A model generated the notes under the pieces. The model ran no database searches, was not told the origin of the DNA, and worked only from the letters and a program-made list of their open reading frames with translations. A stretch of 64,000 bases of DNA from Chitinophaga rupis (GTDB lineage: Bacteria > Bacteroidota > Bacteroidia > Chitinophagales > Chitinophagaceae): assembly GCF_900109685.1 (NCBI RefSeq), contig NZ_FOBB01000002.1, positions 62,001-126,000 on the forward strand, read 5' to 3'. Shown piece by piece: positions 16,914 to 25,115 of this stretch; positions within the stretch are counted from its first letter, which is position 1; every line of letters begins with the position of its first letter. The translations under genes were made by a program, and so were the position numbers.

Positions 16914-18809
16914 ATGCTTATGACCCGTGTTCTTATATATCTTTTACTGGCAGGGTTGCCGGGAATAGCTGTTCCGGCCAGTTCGCAGGAACTATCACCC
17001 AAAAAAGAATATGCCGCCATGCTGGTAATCTTAACCAATGCGTTACTGGAACGGCAGGCAGCAGACAGCGCCGGGAATAATACCGGCGGTATCTGGTGTG
17101 CGCATTGCAAGGTATGGCATACCCGCGCGGCAGAAGCAGTGTATCCGTTTGCCATTACTGCTGATATTACCGGTGATGCCCGTTACGCGCAGGCTGCAAA
17201 ACGTGCGGCTGACTGGCTTTTCCGCCAGCAGCAGGCAGATGGCAGCTGGAAAGAAACCCCGGAAGAATGGACAGGCACTACTACCGACCAGCTGCTAATG
17301 TTATTGTTAGCCTACGAAAAATTATCCCCGCAATTAACAACCGCACAGCAAATACAATGGCGCAGCAGCATGGAAAAAGCCGCCGCTTATCTTAACAGGG
17401 TAATGACGCCGGAATTTGCCAGCATTAATTATGTAGCTACTACTACCGCTACTTTAGCCAAAGCAGGATTAGTGTTACACCAGCATGCCTATACGCAAAA
17501 GGCGCGGCAGCTGGCCCGCAGAACGGTTGCCAAAATGGATGAAGACGGGTTCCTGAACGGTGAAGGAGGCCGCAGCCATGGCAATAAAATGGGAGTGGAC
17601 CTGGGTTATGATATGGAAATGTCGTTATGGGGGCTGGGCCTGTACGCACGCCTGACGGCCGATACGCTGGTAGATGGTTATGTGAAAAGAGCATTGAAAA
17701 ATCATTTATATTTTATTTATCCCGATGGCTCGCTGGATGCTTCCTGGGGCATCCGCTCCAATAAATGGACTGGGTATGGCAGTGCCACTTCTGATGGCTG
17801 CCAGGTTTTATTCAGCCTATATGCTGATGAGGATCCACGTTATGCTAACGCCTCTCTGAGAAATTTGCAATTCCTTCGCAGCAATATAACCGCTGGCCTG
17901 ATAGGTTATGGCCCGCAGCATGCGGAGCTGTTTAATACGCCGCCCTGTATTTATCCCACCTTTGCCAAAGCCAAGAACCTGGCGCTGGCCTACACGCTGG
18001 AAACCAGGGACACACGGCCATTAGCAGCTATTCCGGCTGATAGCAGCAGCTGGATAAAACACTTTACCACGCTGGATGTTATTGAAATACGCACGCAGCA
18101 ATTCATGGCTACCATTACTGCTTACCGTTATAAAGACCCGGCCGGCGCCAAAGGTAAATACATGTACCGTCCTGATGGTGGTGCTATCAGCCACCTGTGG
18201 GCCGCAGGGCATGGCTTTATAACCGCATCCAGCCCTACGGTATATAGCCGGCCGGAGCCTATGAGCTTTCCGGAAGCTCCCGGTGTGCTGCCGCTTACGC
18301 CCAGGATAGAATATACGGATAGCGCAGGTTATTTCACCAACCTTTATGAGTTTGACAGCCGTTTATCATTTCATGAAATAGCAAAGGAACAGTATGCCGT
18401 AAATGTCAGCGGTGAGCTGAAAGATAAGAATGGGCTTACCGGCGGGGTAGGGTACCAGCTGAACTACCTGTTCACCGACAGTGCGCTGCAAAAAACAATT
18501 ACCGTTACCTGGCATGATGCCTGGCCGGTAGTGCATGTGATTGAGCCCATTATACAATATGCAGGTATGAGGTTTGAGCAAAAAGATGATCATACCATAC
18601 TAATCCACGCCGGTAAAAAACAATGGGCGCTCAGGATCTTATCCGGTAAGGCGCGATGGATTACAGGGCGGGAGGCAGCCCGTTACTGGACGCCTTACCC
18701 CGCGCTGAAAGCCTGGCCGCTGGAGCTGGAAATACAGCCGGAAGGGGAGGCCATTTCCGGCAGTGTAACCTATTGCCTGCAGGTGTTAAATACACCAGCG
18801 GACAAATAA
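16914..18809 (+). CDS. Secreted alpha/alpha-toroid protein, heparinase/lyase-like
   Basis: A 631-residue protein with a signal peptide (ends near ASSQ). Residues about 30-360 are helical repeats like those of alpha/alpha-toroid enzymes (YAQAAKRAADWLFRQQQADGSWKE; INYVATTTATLAKAG; GYDMEMSLWGLGLYARL; YPDGSLDASWG). The C-terminal 250 residues are beta-rich. This layout resembles heparinase II/III-type polysaccharide lyases, but I cannot assign a family or catalytic residues. An extracytoplasmic lyase would supply the unsaturated uronides expected by the GH105-like gene at 20419. It starts 39 bases after the LacI gene. A second start at 16920 is possible. Confidence 0.65.
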   Translation: MLMTRVLIYLLLAGLPGIAVPASSQELSPKKEYAAMLVILTNALLERQAADSAGNNTGGIWCAHCKVWHTRAAEAVYPFAITADITGDARYAQAAKRAADWLFRQQQADGSWKETPEEWTGTTTDQLLMLLLAYEKLSPQLTTAQQIQWRSSMEKAAAYLNRVMTPEFASINYVATTTATLAKAGLVLHQHAYTQKARQLARRTVAKMDEDGFLNGEGGRSHGNKMGVDLGYDMEMSLWGLGLYARLTADTLVDGYVKRALKNHLYFIYPDGSLDASWGIRSNKWTGYGSATSDGCQVLFSLYADEDPRYANASLRNLQFLRSNITAGLIGYGPQHAELFNTPPCIYPTFAKAKNLALAYTLETRDTRPLAAIPADSSSWIKHFTTLDVIEIRTQQFMATITAYRYKDPAGAKGKYMYRPDGGAISHLWAAGHGFITASSPTVYSRPEPMSFPEAPGVLPLTPRIEYTDSAGYFTNLYEFDSRLSFHEIAKEQYAVNVSGELKDKNGLTGGVGYQLNYLFTDSALQKTITVTWHDAWPVVHVIEPIIQYAGMRFEQKDDHTILIHAGKKQWALRILSGKARWITGREAARYWTPYPALKAWPLELEIQPEGEAISGSVTYCLQVLNTPADK

Positions 18810-18821
18810 AATGATTAAAAA

Positions 18822-18835
18822 CGGGTACGTACCCG
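18822..18835 (+). promoter_or_regulatory. Candidate LacI operator upstream of the GH28-like gene
   Basis: CGGGTACGTACCCG is a perfect 14-base palindrome with the central CG usual for LacI-family operators. It is followed by AAAAA and, nine bases on, TAATTTAG (one base off the -7 consensus). A near copy with the same relative position occurs at 24949-24962. Confidence 0.75.
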
Positions 18836-18878
18836 AAAAAGACTTAATTTAGGACCAGATCTTATTTTATCTGTAAAA

Positions 18879-20435
18879 GTGAAAAACGTAATGCAATTGT
18901 TTCCCGTAACCAAAAAAATATTCCACGTCCTGTTCCTGTGCTGCCTGTTCACAGGCGTTACCGGTAGCGTAAAAGCGCAGTGGTATGATGTAACCCGCTA
19001 TGGTGCAGTAGGGGATAGTACAACAGATAATACAAAAGCCATACAAAAAGCAATAGATGCCTGTGCTGCCACGGGCGGAAAAGTATATTTTCCTGCAGGC
19101 AGATTTTTAACCGCTACGCTTTACCTGAAAAGTAATGTTACCCTGCACGTGGCCGCCGGCGCCACTATTCTGGGCCATACGGATACAAAACAATATCCCT
19201 ACCAGGATGCCGGCATCCGTTTTTATGGAGATGAGTGGGCCAGGCAAAGCCTTATCTTTTGTAAAGACCAGGAGAACGTAGGCGTTGAAGGCAGCGGCAC
19301 TATTGACGGGCAGGGCGGCGCATTTGTAATTACCACCAATAAGAAACCGGACCGTTACCGCGACCGGCCTTATTTGCTCTGGTTCATCAACTGTAAAAAT
19401 GTAAAGGTGCGGGATATATCGCTGCGTAACTCCGCCTTCTGGATGCAGCATTACCTGGGTTGTGAATTTGTGTGGATAGAAGGTGTGTGCATCTGGAACC
19501 ACTCTAATAAGAACAATGATATGATGGATATTGATGGTTGCCGGAATGTACATATTTCCGGTGTAACCGGCGATTCGGATGATGATGGTATTACCATTAA
19601 AAGCACCTCTTCCCATATCTCAGAAAATATTACCATCAGCAATTGTGTCATCAGCAGCCATTGTAATGCATTAAAGTTTGGAACAGAATCAACCGGTGGT
19701 TTCAGGAACATTGCAGTAAGCAATTGTGTGATCAAACCCTCTGCGCAGCTAAGCACCATTTACGGTAAACCGGCTGGCAACAGCGGCATTTCGCTGGAAA
19801 TGGTGGATGGCGGTATCATGGAAAATATTACCATCAGCAACATAGTGATAGAAGGGCCGCAGGTGCCGCTGTTTGTACGTTTGGGCAACAGGGCCAGGCC
19901 GCATATAAAAGATGCGCCGGTACCTGCGCCGGGCCGTGCGCGTAACATTCACCTGTCTAACATTACTGCTACAGGCGCAGATGAAACAGGCTGCTCTATC
20001 AGCGGTATTGCAAAAGCGCCGCTGGAAAATATTTCACTGGAACACATCTACATCGAAACCAAAGGCGATGGGGCAAAGGTGAACCTGTATGAGCCGGTAG
20101 TAGAAAAAGAAACAGAATACCCGGAGGCTACTATGTTTGGCAACCTGCCATCATACGGATTCTTTATCCGGTATGCAAAAGATGTGCGCTTGTCTGACAT
20201 TACACTGCGTAATGCAGGAAAAGAAACACGTCCGGGTGTAGTGGTAGCACAAACGCAGCAGTTCACCCTGAACGGGCTGGATGTGCAAACCGGCAGCAGC
20301 ACACCCGCTGCCGTGTACATTAATAACAGTAAGGAGGGTATCATAAGCAACAGCCGCAATGCTTACCCGGTGCAGCGTGTATGGATCAAGGATCAACAAT
20401 CCATCAACATTAAAGCAGATGAAGCAGCAAAGTAA
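18879..20435 (+). CDS. GH28-like right-handed beta-helix glycosidase
   Basis: A 518-residue secreted protein (signal peptide to about residue 34, ending SVKAQ). WYDVTRYGAVGDSTTDNTKAIQKAI is the standard start of pectate-lyase-3/GH28 beta-helix proteins. The GH28 catalytic aspartates probably correspond to NNDMMDIDG and DSDDDGITIKS, with the following SSHCNALKFGTES matching the S/G-H-G strand. GH28 enzymes hydrolyse galacturonic-acid or related glycosidic bonds; specificity here is open. The GTG start at 18879 is used; the ATG at 18891 also gives a signal peptide. First gene of a unit with the GH105-like and lipoprotein genes, behind a LacI-type operator. Confidence 0.85.
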   Translation: MKNVMQLFPVTKKIFHVLFLCCLFTGVTGSVKAQWYDVTRYGAVGDSTTDNTKAIQKAIDACAATGGKVYFPAGRFLTATLYLKSNVTLHVAAGATILGHTDTKQYPYQDAGIRFYGDEWARQSLIFCKDQENVGVEGSGTIDGQGGAFVITTNKKPDRYRDRPYLLWFINCKNVKVRDISLRNSAFWMQHYLGCEFVWIEGVCIWNHSNKNNDMMDIDGCRNVHISGVTGDSDDDGITIKSTSSHISENITISNCVISSHCNALKFGTESTGGFRNIAVSNCVIKPSAQLSTIYGKPAGNSGISLEMVDGGIMENITISNIVIEGPQVPLFVRLGNRARPHIKDAPVPAPGRARNIHLSNITATGADETGCSISGIAKAPLENISLEHIYIETKGDGAKVNLYEPVVEKETEYPEATMFGNLPSYGFFIRYAKDVRLSDITLRNAGKETRPGVVVAQTQQFTLNGLDVQTGSSTPAAVYINNSKEGIISNSRNAYPVQRVWIKDQQSINIKADEAAK

Positions 20436-22089
20436 AATAACTGGCCTGTTAAGCATGGCTTTATTGCTGCTGCATACCGCGGTAGCGCAGCATGCACCTG
20501 CATTGGCATTGGCCTGCAAGGTGGCTGACCGGCTTATAAATGATACCCGTTTTGAATGGAGCTGGGAACCGCAAAAAGAAGTGCTGGGCATGCAGGTAAT
20601 TGATCCCAGGTCTTTGAATGCAGCACAGGGCGCTTATGCGCTTCGTTTTGCCGATGCAATGGCAGATACCCTGGTTCGCTTTGGCATTACCAGCGCAGGC
20701 CCGGTACAGGTATGGATCAACCAGCAGCGGGTGTATGAACAGGATGCTGCCAATGTGGTAAACCCTAAAGAGATTGCCTACAACCGTTTTACCTTCAATA
20801 AATATTTTACCGCCCCGCTGCATAAAGGGAAAAATGAAATACTGATCCATACCCGTTCGCGGGCGGTTATTTTTTTACGCGCAATAACAGCTGCAGGCGA
20901 TGAGGAAACAGCGGTAAAGTTCAGCGCGCAGCCCTGGTTATACACCAGGCAGGCAGTGCAGGCTACACAACCCGTATTTAATCCGCAGGGAGCCTATGCC
21001 TATTGGCAAACAGCGCCGCAACGCTGGCTGCCGGAGCTGTTGATCGACAGTACTGCGGCCTACCAGCGGGAATCCTATGCTAACTGGCATTACTCCCACG
21101 GCACTGCTGTATGGACCTTATTAGCTTTGCAACAGGCAACAAACAACAGCCGTTATAGCAACTTTGTAAAAAGATATACCCGGTTCCTGTTCGATAACTA
21201 TTCTAATCTTCAGTTTCAATACGATTCCCTTTATGCCTGGCGGGGCAGCTACCACCGTGTATTCCGGCGCACCATGCTGGATGATGCCGGGGCGGCTGCC
21301 CTGCCTTTTGCAGCCCTGTACCAAAAGGAAAAAGATGCTGTGGCTTATAGCACTTTACTGGGGCCCTTGCTGCAGTATATAACGGATAAGCAGGTACGCT
21401 TACCGGATAGCACTTTTTGCCGCCCTGAGCCGCTTGAATTTACGGTATGGGCCGACGACCTGTTTATGAGCGTACCCTTCCTGGTGATCATGAGCCAGGC
21501 CACCGGTAAGCAGCAGTACCTGGAAGACGCCGTAAAACAGGTGCTGCAGTTCCGGAAATATTTGTACAATCCGCAAACCGGCTTATACAAACACGGCTGG
21601 TTCAGTACTACCCGCCGGCAGTCAGTAGCCTACTGGGGCCGCGCCAACGGCTGGATAGCATGGGCCACGGTAGTGCTGCTGGAAGCATTGCCGGATACAC
21701 ATCCCGCCTATACGAAAATATTAAGATCCTTTCAGCAGCATATGGCCAGCTTGTTACGCTACCAGGCAGCAAGCGGCAGGTGGCATCAGCTCATAAACTG
21801 TACGGCCAGTTATGAGGAAACTTCCTGTACTGCCATTTTTGCCTATGCTATGGCTAAAGGCCTGCAGCATGGCTGGCTGGCTCCGGGTTTTAAACAGCAT
21901 GCCTTACAGGCCTGGGAAGGAGTAGCGGCTAACATAGACAGCACTGGTGTGGTGCATGGTATTTGCCAGGGCACGGAAATAGGTGCAGATGAAAAATTCT
22001 ATATAAACCGGAAAACGGTTAATAACGATCCCCGTGGCCTGGGCGCGGTGATCATGGCAGGAATAGCAATCGCGGAACTTAAACCATAA
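20419..22089 (+). CDS. GH105/GH88-like unsaturated uronyl hydrolase
   Basis: A 556-residue secreted protein (signal peptide ending TAVAQ). After an N-terminal beta-type region of about 190 residues comes an alpha/alpha-toroid domain with the signature strings of GH105: TVWADDLFMSVPFL, which carries the likely catalytic aspartates, and YWGRANGWIAWATV. GH105/GH88 enzymes remove 4,5-unsaturated uronic acids from the ends of lyase products. It overlaps the GH28-like gene by 17 bases, suggesting translational coupling, so the ATG at 20419 is preferred over upstream in-frame codons. The extra N-terminal domain is unusual for YteR-type members. Confidence 0.85.
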   Translation: MKQQSKITGLLSMALLLLHTAVAQHAPALALACKVADRLINDTRFEWSWEPQKEVLGMQVIDPRSLNAAQGAYALRFADAMADTLVRFGITSAGPVQVWINQQRVYEQDAANVVNPKEIAYNRFTFNKYFTAPLHKGKNEILIHTRSRAVIFLRAITAAGDEETAVKFSAQPWLYTRQAVQATQPVFNPQGAYAYWQTAPQRWLPELLIDSTAAYQRESYANWHYSHGTAVWTLLALQQATNNSRYSNFVKRYTRFLFDNYSNLQFQYDSLYAWRGSYHRVFRRTMLDDAGAAALPFAALYQKEKDAVAYSTLLGPLLQYITDKQVRLPDSTFCRPEPLEFTVWADDLFMSVPFLVIMSQATGKQQYLEDAVKQVLQFRKYLYNPQTGLYKHGWFSTTRRQSVAYWGRANGWIAWATVVLLEALPDTHPAYTKILRSFQQHMASLLRYQAASGRWHQLINCTASYEETSCTAIFAYAMAKGLQHGWLAPGFKQHALQAWEGVAANIDSTGVVHGICQGTEIGADEKFYINRKTVNNDPRGLGAVIMAGIAIAELKP

Positions 22090-22095
22090 TATTCA

Positions 22096-24924
22096 TTGCG
22101 GCAAACATTTTTATACCTGTTTGGGATCATGTTCCTTTGCGCCTGCGGTAAACAGCCGCAGAACTACCTGTTTGATATGGGCAGTGAACAGCAGGCCGCA
22201 ACGCCGGGTTATACCCGCATTACACCTCCCATGCAGTACAATGCGCAAAAAGGTTTTGGATGGCTGCAGGCGCCGGCAGGCACATTTGATACTGCCAATG
22301 AAAAATTATACAGCCCCATTTTCCGCAGCGGCGTATGGGCAAAAGACAGCCTGGTGTTCCGGGCAGATGTGCCGGCCGGTGATTACTTTATGATCCTGAG
22401 CCTGGGCTGCAAAGATTCTGTGGACCTGAAAATGACGGTGGCCGTAGATCACAGGCCCCTGCCGGATACCATTAACACGCCCCTGTACCGCTTGCCTTAT
22501 CATACCTTACGCAGGAAAATAACGCTGAAAGAAGCCAATACGGTCATAAGCATCAGGGGGCAGGGCACCCCGGTAGGTTTATATGCGCTGGAATTAAGGC
22601 CGTGTACCCGTAACCGTGACATACAGTTTGATACCCCTTTGGATGAAGATACAGCTGCAGTAGAACAGTTCCTGCAACAGCCGGACAGTAACAATATAGC
22701 CTTTGCCAACCAGGCAGATATATGCCGCAAATACTTGCTGGCCTGTAAATATTTTGAAGGTGGCGGCTGGTCATGGGCGGTACAGGAAACCGGGCTAAGT
22801 TTAATATACCGTATGAATGCCGCAGCCGATCTGCTGGAGCAGGTAACCGCTGATGCAGACGATCCCTTGTATAACCGCGCCCAGTACCTGCTGGCGCGCA
22901 CTTACTACTGGCTGGACCAGGAAGATGATAACACATGGCAGCAGGCAAGGGCCCGGGAGCTTTTTAAAAAATTACAGCAAACTTACCCGGATAATAATCT
23001 GCTTAAAATGTATACCGGACAAAAGGTAATGGATACCTGTAATATACCGGGAGCCCCGCAAAACGCGCCCTTGTGGGCCGTGTACCAGCGGGAAGTAATG
23101 TACCGTTTATTAAAGATCATTCACTGGTGGGTAGGCGTAAAACAAACAGCTAATGGAGAGATGGGCGGCAAGTACGGGGATGATGTGGAAATGCTGCGCT
23201 GGTGGCTTCCGCCGGTGCTGGGTGCAGATGACAGCCTGGCCCTCGTGGGCTATACCCGCCTGGCAGATGGGGTTTGGAACAGCGGCGTGCTGGAACGCGG
23301 TTTTGCAAAAAGAATAGATGATGTGGAACATGCAGCAGAGCTTTTCAGGGATACGCATCCCGGTATGTTCCTGATCAGATACGGCGATCCGGAATACGTG
23401 GAAAGATGTTTGACGAGCATGCAGAATTTCAGGGATGTGTGGACCGGCATTACTTCCATGGGGCACCGGCATTTCCGTTCTTACTATTTATCTGCCACAG
23501 CAGTATCAGCATATTATCCGTATGATGTGGATGTAGCTATGAATGCAAGAGCGCTGCTGCCCGGTTTATGGGCCGCCTGGTATAACAACAATCCCACGTT
23601 AATAAAATTATTGAGTGAATGGGGACAGGCATGGATAACCGATGCCAACAGGGCCACCAATGGCAAGCCGGCGGGAGTGATCCCGTCGGCCGTGGCCTTT
23701 GAAGGTGATAAAATAGGCGGCCATTCCGCACAGTGGTATAACCCGCAGCTTACCTACACGTATTACAACTGGGATCACCTGGGGCATGTGAATGAGCTGC
23801 AATATTTGCTGGCAGGGCTATACGCGCTTACGCAAAAGCAAATTTTTTTGCAGACCATTAACACCAATGCAAGGTTAATGACGCAGCCCCTGCAGGAAAA
23901 AGATACTGCAACCGGATCGCTGTATTGGGTACGGCAACAGCTGCTTAGCGGCGGTATAGATCATACAGCCGGCAGCAACCCAATGGGCAAGCTGTTTGCC
24001 ATGGCGCGGCAGCTCAGTAACAGCAGCCGTTATGATACATTGGTGGATCAATATGGCGCGCATTATAACCGGTATACACTGCATCATGATAAAAAAGTAA
24101 TTGAACAGGGACTGGAAGAAATGCTGAACAGCTTACGCTACAATTTTCCTTTGCTGACCAGCGAAGTAAAATTTACAGATCGCGTATACATTCCCAATAA
24201 CAGCTTATTATCCGGTATGTACCTGGGCCATTTTGGCGCAGGGTATGAATATCCCAGCCTGCTGGCTTCCTGGAAAAATACCGGTAAGGATGTAGCCATC
24301 CTTGTGAATGGCGGCGATCAGCACTTTTTACAGGCAACCCTATACAATTTTGGGCAGGAGAGAAGGGTGCAATTACGCAGCTGGCAGCTGCAGCCCGGCC
24401 GGTACAGCGTAAGCACCGGTCTTGATAAGAATGAGGATGATAACATGGATGAAGCACTTACTACAGATACCATCACCATTACGGAACGGGTAAAAGACAT
24501 TTCACTTACCCTGCCCGGCCAACAGCTGCTGATAGTAACTGTAAAACAGCTGCAGGCTTACCCCGGTAGCCCTGCGCCTAAAGCGGATCCCGGGCTTACC
24601 GCTAAGGATATTGTGATAAGACCAGGCGCCGGAAATAACATGTATGTGGTACAGATCACTATCCATAATATTGGAAATGCGGCAGCCCTGAACAGCCGGG
24701 TAAAATTTTATGTGGATGATGTGGTGGAAGATAGCACAGTGATCACTTCACTGGAAACGCCTGATGATCTGCAGTCAAGCACGCAGCAATTATTGTTTCA
24801 CTGGAAAGCGGCTCCCGGAAAGCATTTGGTAAGAATTAAAATTGACGGAGAACAACCGGAAATCACAGTGTTGAATAACGAAGCTGCTTTATATTTCACG
24901 GCAGATCATAACACGAAAGAATAA
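22096..24924 (+). CDS. Large lipoprotein of unknown function, toroid-like with CARDB-like tail
   Basis: A 942-residue protein with a lipoprotein signal (MRQTFLYLFGIMFLCAC; lipid attachment at the second cysteine of CAC). I do not recognise a catalytic family. Residues about 20-170 are beta-rich and resemble a carbohydrate-binding jelly roll. Residues about 190-780 are helical with aromatic motifs (HWWVGVKQTANGEMGGKYG, EMLRWWLPP, MGHRHFRSYY) that look like an alpha/alpha-toroid enzyme. Residues about 830-940 resemble a CARDB adhesion module. The frame starts at a TTG seven bases after the GH105-like stop; a later ATG (22129) would destroy the signal peptide. Probably cell-surface, acting with the GH28 and GH105 enzymes. 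Confidence 0.75.
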   Translation: MRQTFLYLFGIMFLCACGKQPQNYLFDMGSEQQAATPGYTRITPPMQYNAQKGFGWLQAPAGTFDTANEKLYSPIFRSGVWAKDSLVFRADVPAGDYFMILSLGCKDSVDLKMTVAVDHRPLPDTINTPLYRLPYHTLRRKITLKEANTVISIRGQGTPVGLYALELRPCTRNRDIQFDTPLDEDTAAVEQFLQQPDSNNIAFANQADICRKYLLACKYFEGGGWSWAVQETGLSLIYRMNAAADLLEQVTADADDPLYNRAQYLLARTYYWLDQEDDNTWQQARARELFKKLQQTYPDNNLLKMYTGQKVMDTCNIPGAPQNAPLWAVYQREVMYRLLKIIHWWVGVKQTANGEMGGKYGDDVEMLRWWLPPVLGADDSLALVGYTRLADGVWNSGVLERGFAKRIDDVEHAAELFRDTHPGMFLIRYGDPEYVERCLTSMQNFRDVWTGITSMGHRHFRSYYLSATAVSAYYPYDVDVAMNARALLPGLWAAWYNNNPTLIKLLSEWGQAWITDANRATNGKPAGVIPSAVAFEGDKIGGHSAQWYNPQLTYTYYNWDHLGHVNELQYLLAGLYALTQKQIFLQTINTNARLMTQPLQEKDTATGSLYWVRQQLLSGGIDHTAGSNPMGKLFAMARQLSNSSRYDTLVDQYGAHYNRYTLHHDKKVIEQGLEEMLNSLRYNFPLLTSEVKFTDRVYIPNNSLLSGMYLGHFGAGYEYPSLLASWKNTGKDVAILVNGGDQHFLQATLYNFGQERRVQLRSWQLQPGRYSVSTGLDKNEDDNMDEALTTDTITITERVKDISLTLPGQQLLIVTVKQLQAYPGSPAPKADPGLTAKDIVIRPGAGNNMYVVQITIHNIGNAAALNSRVKFYVDDVVEDSTVITSLETPDDLQSSTQQLLFHWKAAPGKHLVRIKIDGEQPEITVLNNEAALYFTADHNTKE

Positions 24925-24948
24925 TATTTTTATGTTTTTTGTATTTTC

Positions 24949-24962
24949 CGGGTACGTTACCG
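24949..24962 (+). promoter_or_regulatory. Candidate LacI operator upstream of the GH20 gene
   Basis: CGGGTACGTTACCG differs at two of 14 positions from the perfect palindrome at 18822 and is likewise followed by AAAAA. TATATTAG, a near-consensus -7 element, follows 11 bases later. The GH20 gene then has a leader of about 130 bases. The rest of the 24925-25115 gap is AT-rich with nothing else recognisable. Confidence 0.7.
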
Positions 24963-25115
24963 AAAAATTGTTTTATATTAGAGTTATCGAGTTTATAGAG
25001 GAAGTTTTTCTTTTTTTTGATCCGGAGTATTACAATAAATTGGGGGGACATTTTTTAAATTACCGGAAGCGAGCCAACGTCTAAATCAGCGAAGTAAAAT
25101 TTAGGACATTAAGTA

